Shown: positions 25,609 through 35,325, counted from the stretch's first letter. The stretch: DNA of 64,000 bases from Bacteroidetes bacterium ADurb.Bin174 (GCA_002070265.1 MWCX01000043.1:1-64000); one strand, 5' to 3'. Notes: generated by a model from the sequence alone, not told the origin. Program-made: numbers and translations.

Positions 25609-27723
25609 ATGTTTAAAAACACAGGTCTAACTATTTTCATTTTTCTCTTTTCCTTTTCCATTCAGCTTCAGTTGTATGGTCAGGGTAATGAACTTAGTAC
25701 TTCGGACTCGTTGATACACAAAAAGATATCAGAGATCACCGTTACGGGATTATTAAGCGACAAACTCAATCTTACCTATTTGGTGGTTGAGGGGAAAAAA
25801 GCTTTAGATGACGGGGATATAACACCGGGTGATTTATTGGACGGTCTTCCCGGTATTTCTATTGAAAGGGATGGACCATGGGCTACTACAGTCAATATTC
25901 GTGGGTTTGGCGAGTCAAAATTGCTTTTTTTGGCAGATGGGGATCGCATGTTAACAGCAACGGATGTTGCGGGTGCGCTATCTACCGTCAATATAGGCAA
26001 TCTTGAAAAGATAGAAGTTATCAAGGGAGCAGGCTCAGTGATTTACGGAACCGGTGCCATGGGCGGCATTGTTAATTTTGTAAGCAAACGTCCGAAATAT
26101 TCTGACAAGCTCAGTAGTTCAGGTTGTTTATCATCAGGTTTTCATACTGTTAATAAACTTTGGGAAAACAGCCTGAATGTAGATCTCACCAATCAGAATT
26201 GGTACCTGGCTTTGGATGGTGGTTACCGAAAAGCACAAAACACCATGACTCCGGTAGGAGTTCAGACAAACAGCCAGTTCAACGATGCTTCATGGGGTGT
26301 GAGAGGCGGTATGCGCAATGGCGACAATCAGGAGTTTCTAATCAATTACAATCATTTTGAAGCTTTGGATGTGGGATTGCCCGGAGGTAGTGCATTTCCG
26401 GCTAATGCCGTGGTTCGTTACCTTGAATTTAAACGCAATCAGTTGAGCGGTGAATATATATTCAAGGATTTGACTGATGTAATCAAGTCACTGAATGTCA
26501 AAATTTATTCACAAAACATCAAAAGGGAAGTAGAGAATATCGTTGCTGCAAAAAATGTAGCTATCTTCCCCGGTAGTTTAAATGTGACCACCGGTGCTAA
26601 AGCCACGGCTGACCTGTATTTCAACGATTATGAAACCATGACGGTCGGCATAGACGGATGGCACAGAGACCAAGAAACATCGCGGTTAAAAATTGCGCAT
26701 CCGACTTCTGATACGATTTATATCAAAGAATTGCCTACGCCTAAGGCGCAAGTATTGGATGTCGGTATTTTTGCACAGCATAAATGGGTGATTGATCCGA
26801 AGCATTGGACAATGAGCACGGGAGTAAGATTGGATTTCTTGCGGACTACCAATGATACGGCTTTCACTGAGATAGCCAAGTACAAATATGTGGATGGGAA
26901 GAAAGTATCCATACCTTTCAATAAGAACGCAAGGTTTCTTGCAGATACAAAAAATGAGTTTGCCTATGCTGCTCATATCGATTTCAGTTACAAGCCGCGT
27001 GAAAGTCACCAATTTATTTTCTCTTTGGCAAATGCTTACCGGGTAGCTTCTTTAGAGGAAAGATTTAAATATATAGACCAAAGTGGCACACCTATGATTG
27101 GTAATCCTGATCTAAAGCCTGAAAAGGGATTGTTTTCGAATCTGAGCTACAAACTAACGAAGAATAAATTCAGCCTGAACACCAATATTTTCGCAAACTA
27201 TGTTTTCGACTTAATAGGTGTGGTAGAAAATGATTCTTACCAAGGTGTTGATGGTTCTGTCTTTAAAGCTTTGGTTAATACCAATGTGGATCGTGCCATG
27301 TATTTGGGTGGTGAATTGGACTTTAGATGGTTAATTATTTCCGATGTAATATTGGAAGGTAATATAGCATATGTGTATGGATTTGATGCCATTACAAAAA
27401 AAGAACTCCCCTTGATGCCTCCTATGCACGGGGAATTACGAATCAATTATGCATTGCCCGCTATTTTTACACTTTATGCTGAAACAGAATGGGACTATGA
27501 TTTTTCCAATGATGATTCCTCAGAAAATCATAGCTTTATAATACTGAGTGCAGGCTTTTATACAAATGCCTTTTCTTTGGGAAAACTTATTCAATTACAG
27601 TTCGTCGGAGGCGCACAAAATATCTTCAATACAGCCTATAAGGAACAAATGACAGCAGCAAGGGGTATCAATCGGTTAGAACCCGGCAGGAATTTCTTCG
27701 TGAAGGCGAAGTTGATGTGGTGA
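25609..27723 (+). CDS. TonB-dependent outer-membrane receptor
   Basis: 704 residues. Signal peptide to LYGQ, then a TonB-box-like ISEITVTG, the plug domain (LLDGLPGISIERDG, VNIRGFGESKLLFLADGDR, IEVIKGAGSVIYGTGAMGGIVNF) and a 22-strand-type barrel ending in the aromatic residue of KAKLMW. There is no SusC-type N-terminal carboxypeptidase-like domain and no SusD gene, so it looks like a metal-chelate, siderophore, haem or vitamin B12 receptor. A corrinoid role would fit the class II reductase, but there is no direct evidence. It has its own promoter and is followed by a heptamer tract. Confidence 0.88.
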   Translation: MFKNTGLTIFIFLFSFSIQLQLYGQGNELSTSDSLIHKKISEITVTGLLSDKLNLTYLVVEGKKALDDGDITPGDLLDGLPGISIERDGPWATTVNIRGFGESKLLFLADGDRMLTATDVAGALSTVNIGNLEKIEVIKGAGSVIYGTGAMGGIVNFVSKRPKYSDKLSSSGCLSSGFHTVNKLWENSLNVDLTNQNWYLALDGGYRKAQNTMTPVGVQTNSQFNDASWGVRGGMRNGDNQEFLINYNHFEALDVGLPGGSAFPANAVVRYLEFKRNQLSGEYIFKDLTDVIKSLNVKIYSQNIKREVENIVAAKNVAIFPGSLNVTTGAKATADLYFNDYETMTVGIDGWHRDQETSRLKIAHPTSDTIYIKELPTPKAQVLDVGIFAQHKWVIDPKHWTMSTGVRLDFLRTTNDTAFTEIAKYKYVDGKKVSIPFNKNARFLADTKNEFAYAAHIDFSYKPRESHQFIFSLANAYRVASLEERFKYIDQSGTPMIGNPDLKPEKGLFSNLSYKLTKNKFSLNTNIFANYVFDLIGVVENDSYQGVDGSVFKALVNTNVDRAMYLGGELDFRWLIISDVILEGNIAYVYGFDAITKKELPLMPPMHGELRINYALPAIFTLYAETEWDYDFSNDDSSENHSFIILSAGFYTNAFSLGKLIQLQFVGGAQNIFNTAYKEQMTAARGINRLEPGRNFFVKAKLMW

Positions 27724-27830
27724 CCCGAGTTCTGAGTTTTGAGTTCTGAGTTCTGAGTTCTGAGTTTTGAGTTTTAATGAAGTTATAGAAGTTAACGGGT
27801 TCTGTGTTCTGTGTTCTGTGTTCGCAGGGT
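27724..27830. repeat. Heptamer tract GAGTTCT/GTGTTCT
   Basis: Seven near-perfect copies of GAGTTYT follow the receptor stop, then AAGTTA-type units, then GGGTTCT, GTGTTCT, GTGTTCT, GTGTTCG. It separates the receptor from the M16 protease. No coding signal. Confidence 0.85.
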
Positions 27831-27872
27831 TAAATAGTAAATAATCAATAGTTAAACTAACAAACAATTTAT

Positions 27873-30677
27873 ATGAAATCCATCAAATTATTCATCGCGT
27901 TTTTATTTTTATCCTTTGGTTTATTTGCACAACAAATGCCTGATGTTCCTATTGATCCTAAGGTGCGTTATGGCAAATTAGACAACGGATTGACCTATTA
28001 TATCCGTCACAACGAGAAGCCGAAAGAAAGGGCTGAATTTTATATTGCCCAAAATGTAGGTGCTATTTTAGAGAATGATGATCAGAACGGATTGGCGCAT
28101 TTTCTCGAACATATGGCATTTAATGGTACAAAAAATTTCCCCGATAAATTAATCATTGAGTATTTTGAAACCGTAGGTGTTAAATTTGGTGCTAACATCA
28201 ATGCTTATACTTCATTGGATGAGACCGTTTATAATCTTTCAAATGTGCCGACCATCCGTGAGGGTATTGTGGACAGTGCCTTGTTGGTGCTGCACGATTG
28301 GTCTGGTTTTATTTCTCTGCTGGGAGAAGAAATTGATGCCGAGCGCGGTGTTATCCGTGAGGAATGGCGTACGGGCGCCGGTCCGGAAAGGCGGATGTGG
28401 AAAGCTGCCAACTATCTGAAATATCCTGATTCACAATATGCTAAACGCGATGTGATCGGTGATACGGCTGTTATCAATAATTTTGACCATGAAGCTTTGC
28501 GTGCCTTTTATCGCAAATGGTATCGTCCAGACCTGCAAGCCATAGCCGTTGTTGGAGACATAGATGTTGACCGGATAGAGGAAAAGATTAAAATCATGTT
28601 TGCGGATATTCCTGCCAAAGAAAATGCAGGTGAACGTCCGATTTATCCCATCCATGATAATGTAGAACCCATCATTTCTATAGTGAAGGACAAAGAAGCG
28701 CGTGTGACTCGTATAGAGTTGGAATACAAGCATGATGTGATGCCGGATAAAATGAAGAAATCCATTGCCGGATATATGTTCGACATCATGAGTAATATCA
28801 TATCAACCGTGATGAGTTATCGTTTCGATGAAATAACTCAACAGGCGGATGCATCCTTTGTAGATGGTGGAGCTTTTTACGGTAATTTGGTCAAATCGAA
28901 AGATGCTTTCAATTTAATTGCTATTCCCAAAGAAGGTCAGGAAGCAGAAGGTTTAAAAGCCTTGCTGCTTGAAGCAGAGAAAATCAGACGTTTTGGGTTG
29001 ACCAACTCGGAAATCGAACGCGCCAAGATTGATTTGCTTACATCTTTAGAGAATGCATATAACGACAGGGATAATCAATCTAACCGTAACTTGGTTCGAG
29101 AATATGTACGTCATTTTTTAGACGGGGAAGTTATTCCCGGCATAGAATGGGAATTTGAAAACTCCAAAACATTAATGCCTTTTCTCACAGCAGAAACGGT
29201 GAATGCAGTCCTTACAAATTTCATTACAGATGAAAATCTGATTATTTCTTTTATGGCACCTGATAAACCAACGGTTTTGATTCCTTCGGAAGAAGAAATT
29301 CTGCAAATTTTAGCGGAGGCAAAAGTCACTGAACTCACTGCCAAGGAAGAAGAAGATTTGAACAAGCCGCTTATTGAAAAAGCCCCCAAAGCCGGTAAAA
29401 TTAAGAAAGCTTCTTATGATGAAGTCCTCGAAACCACACAATGGAAACTGTCTAATGGTGTGAAAGTGATATTCAAGAAAACTGATTTTAAAAATGATGA
29501 AATATTGATGAACGCTTTCAGTGAAGGTGGTTTATCTAAAGTAAAAAACATGGACGATTTGGTTTCAGGAAACTTGGCGGCATCTGTGGTTGCCAATAAT
29601 GGTTTGGGTGAGTTTTCTACAGTGGAATTGAACAAGGTGCTGACGGGCAAAATTGCATCTGCCAGTCCTAATATTGGCAACTATTATGAAGGATTCTCCG
29701 GAAGGTCATCCGTAACTGATTTTGAAACTATGTTGCAGTTGGTGTACCTATATTATACTGCACCCCGCAAAGACGACAATGCCTATGGAGCTTTGATTAA
29801 TATGTACAAGGCAGCTTTAGCCAATAAAGAAAACGATCCGCGTCAGGCTTTTTCCGACTCTATAAGTCTGATGATTGACAATCATCATCCCAGAAGTATC
29901 GTATTTAATTTGCAAACGCTTGAACAGCTTGACCAGGATAAGGCATTGGCAATCTTTAAAGACAGGTTTGCACTTCCGGCAGATTTTACCTTTATTTTTA
30001 CAGGAAACATAGATGTGGAAAATGAAACGGTCAAACAAGCAGTATTGACCTATTTGGGCGGACTGAAATCCAAAAAGAAAAAGGAAAATTTTGTTGATAA
30101 CAACATACGGACACCTCAAGGTGTGGCTAACAATTATTTTACCCGCTCAATGGAAATCAACAAGGCTTCCAATTTCATCGTCTATTCCGGCACTATGCCA
30201 TTCAATATGCAAAACAATGTAACAATGACGGCTATTGGCAGTATCCTAAATATTCGTTATCTTGAGAGCATTCGCGAAAAAGAAGGTGGTTCTTATGGAG
30301 TGGGCGTACGTGGTTCGTTAGGAAACACACCCATCGAAGAAGCTATCTTGATGATGCAGTTTGATACTGATCCCGAAAAGCAAGCTCATTTGATGGGCAT
30401 CATCCATAAAGAGGTTAATGAGATTGTAGCCGATGGACCTAGACAAGATGATTTGCAGAAGGTCAAAGAAAATATGCTGAAGAAGTACAAGGAAGATTTA
30501 AGAGAAAACCAGTGGTGGTCAAGTGCTCTTACAGGATATTATCGGGATGATTTGAATTATATAACCGACTATACCGATGCTGTAAACAATCTTACGGAAG
30601 ACCTTATTCAGTTGAGGTTAAAAGAATTGGTTGATCAGGGGAATGTAATGGAAGTGGTGATGATGCCTAAAGAATAA
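27873..30677 (+). CDS. M16-family zinc metallopeptidase (pitrilysin-like), exported
   Basis: 934 residues with a signal peptide ending LFAQ. The inverted zinc motif is H76-F-L-E79-H80, with the third ligand Glu in the ERGVIREEW helix. Two M16 half domains are present: the catalytic N-terminal half and an inactive second half from ~520 (ETTQWKLSNGVKVIFKKTDF) with the substrate-binding SYGVGVRGSLG segment near 810. Proteins of this size in Bacteroidetes are periplasmic or surface oligopeptidases. It stands alone between a heptamer tract and topA. Its leader repeats the AAATAGTAAATAA motif seen before groEL and the MMPL gene. Confidence 0.9.
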   Translation: MKSIKLFIAFLFLSFGLFAQQMPDVPIDPKVRYGKLDNGLTYYIRHNEKPKERAEFYIAQNVGAILENDDQNGLAHFLEHMAFNGTKNFPDKLIIEYFETVGVKFGANINAYTSLDETVYNLSNVPTIREGIVDSALLVLHDWSGFISLLGEEIDAERGVIREEWRTGAGPERRMWKAANYLKYPDSQYAKRDVIGDTAVINNFDHEALRAFYRKWYRPDLQAIAVVGDIDVDRIEEKIKIMFADIPAKENAGERPIYPIHDNVEPIISIVKDKEARVTRIELEYKHDVMPDKMKKSIAGYMFDIMSNIISTVMSYRFDEITQQADASFVDGGAFYGNLVKSKDAFNLIAIPKEGQEAEGLKALLLEAEKIRRFGLTNSEIERAKIDLLTSLENAYNDRDNQSNRNLVREYVRHFLDGEVIPGIEWEFENSKTLMPFLTAETVNAVLTNFITDENLIISFMAPDKPTVLIPSEEEILQILAEAKVTELTAKEEEDLNKPLIEKAPKAGKIKKASYDEVLETTQWKLSNGVKVIFKKTDFKNDEILMNAFSEGGLSKVKNMDDLVSGNLAASVVANNGLGEFSTVELNKVLTGKIASASPNIGNYYEGFSGRSSVTDFETMLQLVYLYYTAPRKDDNAYGALINMYKAALANKENDPRQAFSDSISLMIDNHHPRSIVFNLQTLEQLDQDKALAIFKDRFALPADFTFIFTGNIDVENETVKQAVLTYLGGLKSKKKKENFVDNNIRTPQGVANNYFTRSMEINKASNFIVYSGTMPFNMQNNVTMTAIGSILNIRYLESIREKEGGSYGVGVRGSLGNTPIEEAILMMQFDTDPEKQAHLMGIIHKEVNEIVADGPRQDDLQKVKENMLKKYKEDLRENQWWSSALTGYYRDDLNYITDYTDAVNNLTEDLIQLRLKELVDQGNVMEVVMMPKE

Positions 30678-30720
30678 ACCATCTCTTATACTATTGTAAA
30701 TAAAAATAAAACAACAAAAA

Positions 30721-30753
30721 TTTGGTTTGTACCTGAATGTTTTTGTTATTTTG
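30721..30753 (+). promoter_or_regulatory. Possible topA promoter
   Basis: TTTG at 30721-30724, 21 bp, then TTATTTTG at 30746-30753, one mismatch from TAnnTTTG. Confidence 0.35.
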
Positions 30754-30795
30754 CGCCGTGATTTTGAGAAAAACAACTTAAATGCTAATTAATAT

Positions 30796-33120
30796 ATGTC
30801 TAAAAACCTTGTTATTGTAGAGTCTCCCGCAAAAGCCAAAACTATTGAAAAATTTCTCGGATCCGATTTTAAAGTCATGTCAAGTTTCGGACATATCCGT
30901 GACTTGGCAGAAAAAGGTATCGGTATTGATTTCGAGAATCAATATCAACCTATTTACATCGTATCATCCGACAAGAAAAAGGTTGTTGCTGAATTAAAAA
31001 AGGCGGTCAAAGAAGTTGATACTGTGTGGTTGGCATCTGATGAAGACCGCGAAGGAGAAGCCATTGCCTGGCATCTTTTTGAAGAACTGAAATTGAAAAA
31101 AGATAATACCAAGAGAATAGTTTTTCACGAGATTACGAAAGATGCCATATTGAAAGCTATTGAGAATCCCCGTGACATCAATGCTGATTTGGTAGATGCC
31201 CAACAAGCCCGCAGGGTGCTTGACCGCATTGTCGGTTTCGAATTGTCACCGGTTTTGTGGAAAAAAGTAAAACCTGCATTGTCTGCCGGTCGCGTGCAAT
31301 CAGTGGCTGTTCGCTTGATCGTGGAACGGGAACGGGAAATCAATCAATTTAAGGCAAAATCATACTTTCGGGTGCAAGCCGTTTTTCAAACTACCGATAT
31401 TCATGGTAAACCTTGTTTGTTAAAAGCCGAACTACAACATCACTTTGATAAAAAAGAAGAAGCGTTTGATTTTTTGGAACGAAGTAAAGATGCTACTTTC
31501 AGCATACGCGACATCGTGACCAAACCGGCTAAGAAATCTCCGGCGCCGCCGTTCACCACTTCTACCTTGCAGCAAGAAGCTTCTCGTAAATTAGGATTTT
31601 CGGTTTCACAAACCATGCGTATTGCCCAGGCTTTGTACGAAGCCGGAAAAATCACTTATATGAGAACCGACTCCGTTAATCTGTCTTCTTTGGCGCTCAA
31701 CACCTCCAAGGCTGAAATCATCACGATGGCAGGTGAAAAGTACGTAAAAATCCGAAAGTTTACGACCAAGACAAAAGGTGCACAAGAAGCACATGAAGCC
31801 ATTCGTCCTACCTTTATGAATACACATACAATTGACGGCACGGCGCAAGAGAAAAGGTTATACGAATTGATCTGGAAGCGTACCATTGCATCACAAATGG
31901 CTGATGCCGAATTGGAAAGGACAACAATATATATTGACAGTTCACAATCCGATTATCAATATATCGCAACAGGCGAAGTGATTAATTTTGACGGTTTCTT
32001 GAAGGTATATTTGGAGTCAAACGAAGATGAAGACGAAGAGACCACGGACATATTGCCTGCCGTATCCAAAAATCAATCACTCAATTTAGATGAGTTGGTT
32101 GCACAACAACGTTTCACACAAAAGCCGGCGCGGTACAGTGAAGCATCTTTGGTACGCAAATTAGAGGAATTGGGTATCGGTCGTCCTTCAACTTATGCTC
32201 CAACCATCACCACAATCCAAAGCAGAAATTATGTGGAAAAAGGGAATCGGCCCGGCGAGAAAAGAGTATATGTATTGCTGCAACTGAAAGATGGAAAAAT
32301 AACAGACCAAACAAAAACGGAAACTACCGGAGCCGAAAAAGCCAGGTTGTTTCCTACGGATATCGGCATGGTTGTCAATGATTTTCTGGTAGAACATTTT
32401 CCAAGTATCTTGAATTACAATTTTACGGCACAAATTGAAAAGGAATTTGACAGCATTGCTGCCGGAGAAGCTGACTGGGTAGAATCTATTGACAGTTTTT
32501 ATAAAGAATTTCATCCTGTGGTGGAAAATACCTTACAACATTCCGAACGTCAATCCGGGGAAAGAATTTTGGGAACAGACCCCAAAACCGGGCGTCAGGT
32601 GTCCGTCAAAGTAGGGCGTTTCGGTCCGGTTGCGCAAATAGGTACTTCCGAGGAAGAAGAAAAGCCGGTTTTTGCACCACTTCGAAAAGAGCAATCCATT
32701 GAAACAATCAGCCTGGAAGAAACACTTGAGTTGTTTAAATTGCCACGCAAAATAGGTGAATTTGAAGGTAAAGAAATGATTGTTGCCGTGGGACGTTTCG
32801 GGCCCTATGTGCGGCACGACGGTAACTTTTATTCTTTGCAGAAAGAAGATGACCCGATGAGTATTACTGCGGAAAGAGGCGTAGAACTTATCACTCTGAA
32901 ACGTGAAGCCGATAAAAACAAACTGATTGCTGTATTGGGTGATAAAGAAGAATATAAGGTATTGAACGGAAGATACGGACCATATTTTACTTTTGAAAAG
33001 AATAATTATAAAATACCTAAAAGCATAGACCCCAAAACATTGACGGCAGAACAGTGCAAAGAATTGGTTGAAAAACAAAGTAAAACGAAAACAAGAACAA
33101 AAAGGACGAAGAGTAAATAG
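30796..33120 (+). CDS. topA: DNA topoisomerase I (type IA)
   Basis: 774 residues. TOPRIM domain at the N-terminus (LVIVESPAKAKTIEKFLG, SDEDREGEAIAWHL), catalytic Tyr about residue 288 in ITYMRTDS, and QEAHEAIRPT. Instead of zinc fingers the C-terminus carries Topo_C repeats (GRFGPVAQIG, VGRFGPYVRHDG, NGRYGPYFTF), as usual in Bacteroidetes, and a basic tail. It relaxes negative supercoils behind RNA polymerase. The DUF4831 gene promoter begins 13 bp after the stop. Confidence 0.97.
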   Translation: MSKNLVIVESPAKAKTIEKFLGSDFKVMSSFGHIRDLAEKGIGIDFENQYQPIYIVSSDKKKVVAELKKAVKEVDTVWLASDEDREGEAIAWHLFEELKLKKDNTKRIVFHEITKDAILKAIENPRDINADLVDAQQARRVLDRIVGFELSPVLWKKVKPALSAGRVQSVAVRLIVEREREINQFKAKSYFRVQAVFQTTDIHGKPCLLKAELQHHFDKKEEAFDFLERSKDATFSIRDIVTKPAKKSPAPPFTTSTLQQEASRKLGFSVSQTMRIAQALYEAGKITYMRTDSVNLSSLALNTSKAEIITMAGEKYVKIRKFTTKTKGAQEAHEAIRPTFMNTHTIDGTAQEKRLYELIWKRTIASQMADAELERTTIYIDSSQSDYQYIATGEVINFDGFLKVYLESNEDEDEETTDILPAVSKNQSLNLDELVAQQRFTQKPARYSEASLVRKLEELGIGRPSTYAPTITTIQSRNYVEKGNRPGEKRVYVLLQLKDGKITDQTKTETTGAEKARLFPTDIGMVVNDFLVEHFPSILNYNFTAQIEKEFDSIAAGEADWVESIDSFYKEFHPVVENTLQHSERQSGERILGTDPKTGRQVSVKVGRFGPVAQIGTSEEEEKPVFAPLRKEQSIETISLEETLELFKLPRKIGEFEGKEMIVAVGRFGPYVRHDGNFYSLQKEDDPMSITAERGVELITLKREADKNKLIAVLGDKEEYKVLNGRYGPYFTFEKNNYKIPKSIDPKTLTAEQCKELVEKQSKTKTRTKRTKSK

Positions 33121-33132
33121 CGGGAGTTTTAG

Positions 33133-33140
33133 TAACTTTG
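33133..33140 (+). promoter_or_regulatory. -7 element of the DUF4831 gene
   Basis: TAACTTTG fits TAnnTTTG, 55 bp before the ATG at 33195. Confidence 0.5.
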
Positions 33141-33194
33141 CAAAAGATAATCTCCGGCAACATAATTTACACAACAACTTGAAAATAAATTATA

Positions 33195-34256
33195 ATGAAA
33201 AAGATACTACCTGCCATAGCCTTATTTGTAGGTGTGCTGACTGTTCAATCTCAGTCGGATTTCGCCTTAAAGAGTGATGTGCCTTCGCATGTATATGCTT
33301 TGCCCAAGACAGGGCTTTGCTTTGAGATTGAAGTTGAGACCATCACAGAGAAACCCGGTATCTTTTATCTTTATTCACAGAGGTACCTTGCCACCAATGA
33401 GGTTATCATGGAAGAAAAGATTAGTTCTTCAATCACAGATATTAAGATGAACATATTGACTGCACCGGACATGAATCGCCGATATGTCATAGAATACTCC
33501 CCGAAATCGCCCGTTGCTTTCGGAATGGCAGTTAACGAGCAAGGTATTTTGTGCGGAGTCAATGTTCCTGCTGTTCCCACCGGAAAAAAATGCGAAATAA
33601 AGGCGAACGCCTTGACAAAGAAAGAAAAACAACTGTCATATCAGGATTTACTGCCACTTACTCAAGAACATATGATGGCCGGTTCTGCTGCTAAAATGGC
33701 GGAAGGTGCTGCGAAACAGATTTATACCATTCGAGAAAGTCGTTTAAACCTGCTGATGGGTGAGGTAGATCACATGCCGGAGGGAGAAGCTTTGAAAATC
33801 ATACTGCAAGAATTGGATGTGAGAGAAAAGAAGTTGAGTGAACTTTTTGTCGGTTCGGTACAAAAAGAAACCGGCAAATATACTATAACCCTATATCCGG
33901 AAGAAGTTTTATCAGAAGAGGTTCTCTTCAGATTGTCAGCCAAGCGCGGTGTTATTTCAAAAGAAGACCTGAGCGGCGAACCTTACTACATAAGTATCAT
34001 TCCTGAAACAATCAGCAAGGAGGCAGAAACAACAAAATCCAAATCCAAAAAGCTGGAAAAAGTCGGACTCTACACCATTTTGCCGGCTGCAACAACCGTC
34101 ACCATTAGCGATGGTGTAAACACTCTTTTCCAACGTGATGTAGCCATGCCTCAGTTCGGTGAACTTATTCCATTGCCGGAATCGCTGGTACATACACCTA
34201 ACATCAAAATCAGCATTGATCCGCAAAGCGGCAGGTTACTGAAGATTGAAAAGTAA
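33195..34256 (+). CDS. DUF4831 family protein, exported
   Basis: 353 residues, signal peptide ending near VQSQ. The pattern VYALPKTGLCFEIEVE, FYLYSQRYL, VEYSPKSPVAFGMAV-like strands and LLMGEVDHMPEGEALKIILQELD matches the Bacteroidetes DUF4831 family. The function is not known; it is expected in the periplasm. It has its own promoter and no obvious operon partner. A GC-rich heptamer tract follows. Confidence 0.8.
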   Translation: MKKILPAIALFVGVLTVQSQSDFALKSDVPSHVYALPKTGLCFEIEVETITEKPGIFYLYSQRYLATNEVIMEEKISSSITDIKMNILTAPDMNRRYVIEYSPKSPVAFGMAVNEQGILCGVNVPAVPTGKKCEIKANALTKKEKQLSYQDLLPLTQEHMMAGSAAKMAEGAAKQIYTIRESRLNLLMGEVDHMPEGEALKIILQELDVREKKLSELFVGSVQKETGKYTITLYPEEVLSEEVLFRLSAKRGVISKEDLSGEPYYISIIPETISKEAETTKSKSKKLEKVGLYTILPAATTVTISDGVNTLFQRDVAMPQFGELIPLPESLVHTPNIKISIDPQSGRLLKIEK

Positions 34257-34269
34257 GTTCGGAAATAAG

Positions 34270-34350
34270 GCGGTGCCGTTACGGGGTCGCGGGTTCCGAG
34301 TTCCGGGGGTGTGTGGTGCGTGGTACGGGATAGTGAGTTCTGGTTGGTTT
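34270..34350. repeat. GC-rich heptamer tract
   Basis: Units such as GGGTTCC, GAGTTCC, GTGTGGTGC, GTGGTAC and GAGTTCT. It is the same core as in the dispersed element but without its ends. It lies between the DUF4831 and DUF4160 genes. Confidence 0.75.
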
Positions 34351-34398
34351 GGAAGTGATTGGTAATGATAGTCGTTTGTTTGAAAACTTGCTTTAAGG

Positions 34399-34430
34399 TT
34401 TGCAGGTATTAAAAATAATACCTATATTTG
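34399..34430 (+). promoter_or_regulatory. Promoter of the DUF4160/DUF2442 pair
   Basis: TTTG at 34399-34402, 20-bp spacer, TATATTTG at 34423-34430: a full match to the Bacteroidetes -33/-7 pattern, 24 bp before the ATG. Confidence 0.7.
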
Positions 34431-34454
34431 CATACCAATTAAAACTAAAACACA

Positions 34455-34700
34455 ATGCCGGAAATATTCAGAGCCTTTGGATTTTCGTTCTTGTTTTTCA
34501 GTCGAGACCACGAACCTATACACGTGCATGTAATAGGTAAAGATGGTGATGCTAAATACGTATGGAATGGTACAGAATTTATCTTTGAGTATCAACATAA
34601 TATAAAAGCAAACGACTTGAAAAAGATTAAATCAATGATAGACGAAAATAGCGATATTATTATAAGGCATTGGAAAAACTATTTTGGAGAGGAGGAATAG
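34455..34700 (+). CDS. DUF4160 protein (possible toxin of a small two-gene module)
   Basis: 81 residues. The family signature is FFSRDHEPIHVHVIGKDGDAKYV with clustered His/Asp residues, and IIIRHWKNYFGEE closes it. It is cytoplasmic. A DUF2442 protein starts 3 bp after its stop, the usual partnership of the two families. The pair has its own promoter and is bounded by repeats. Toxin-antitoxin function is often suspected for such pairs but is not something I can show here. Confidence 0.8.
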   Translation: MPEIFRAFGFSFLFFSRDHEPIHVHVIGKDGDAKYVWNGTEFIFEYQHNIKANDLKKIKSMIDENSDIIIRHWKNYFGEEE

Positions 34701-34703
34701 ACA

Positions 34704-35105
34704 ATGAAAATAAAAAAACTATGGTTTAACGATGATTATTTATATGTGCTGGATGAGCAAGGTAAGGAATACCGCCAATCTTTGCTGTTTTATCCTGCCT
34801 TGCAAAAGGCTTCCGACGTCCAACGCCAAAAGTATACCCTAAGCACGGCAGGCATTCACTGGCGGGATATTAACGAAGATGTAAGTTACGAGAGTTTTAG
34901 CTATCCCGAACCAACGGGATTACAGCGCTTTTTTCTTGCTCACAAAGAAATAAACATAGCCGAATTTGCACGCTTAGCAGGCATAAACGCCACTTTATTG
35001 CGAAACTATATTAATGGTTTTAAAACCCCATCGCCGGAGCGTGAGCGTGAAATACTTGCACACGTCCGCCGTGTAGGAAATGAACTTGCTAAGGCTTGTT
35101 TCTAA
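34704..35105 (+). CDS. DUF2442 protein with C-terminal helix-turn-helix (possible antitoxin)
   Basis: 133 residues. The N-terminal ~70 residues are DUF2442 (KIKKLWFNDDYLYVLDEQGK, YPALQKAS, GIHWRDINEDVSYESF). Residues ~82-125 look like a small XRE-type helix-turn-helix (NIAEFARLAGINATLLRNYI, NGFKTPSPEREREIL). A DNA-binding tail on the second protein fits an autoregulating antitoxin. It is followed at once by a 70-bp direct repeat. Confidence 0.8.
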   Translation: MKIKKLWFNDDYLYVLDEQGKEYRQSLLFYPALQKASDVQRQKYTLSTAGIHWRDINEDVSYESFSYPEPTGLQRFFLAHKEINIAEFARLAGINATLLRNYINGFKTPSPEREREILAHVRRVGNELAKACF

Positions 35106-35110
35106 GACAA

Positions 35111-35180
35111 TCAAGCGCAAGTTTTTTGAGCGAGGCGGACGCAGTCTTGATTTTTTTTGCTTCGTTTTTTTGTGTCAAGA
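35111..35180. repeat. 70-bp direct repeat, left copy
   Basis: Identical at 65 of 70 positions to 36831-36900. It contains GCAGTCTTGA, long T-runs, TGCTTCG and GTGTCAAGA; TCTTGA and TCAAGA form a short inverted repeat. The two copies flank ychF and its surroundings. Confidence 0.85.
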
Positions 35181-35235
35181 AAAATGAGTACTAAATATTA
35201 AAACGCTTCAACAAATTCGTCCTTGTCTTTGTCGT

Positions 35236-35325
35236 TTTTAGTTCTTTGTTCATTGTCTTTATTCTTTGCTCTTTGTTCTTTGTTCTCAACTCAACAATTC
35301 AACAATTCAACGATTCAACAATTAA
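35236..35325. repeat. AT-rich heptamer/octamer tract
   Basis: GTTCTTT-type heptamers (GTTCTTTGTTC, TTCTTTGCTCTTTG) followed by AATTCAAC octamers. It sits directly before the ychF stop (minus gene), so it lies in its 3' region. Confidence 0.75.

Noticed and set aside
27724-27830. CRISPR-like array
   Set aside because: Units are only 7 bp and contiguous, with no spacers and no cas genes.
27676-27867. Minus-strand open frame rich in TQNSELRTQNSEL
   Set aside because: It is the translation of the GAGTTCT heptamer tract plus the end of the receptor gene.
32533-33177. Long antisense open frame over the 3' part of topA
   Set aside because: Phe/Cys-rich composition, no recognisable domain, and fully covered by a well-supported topA.
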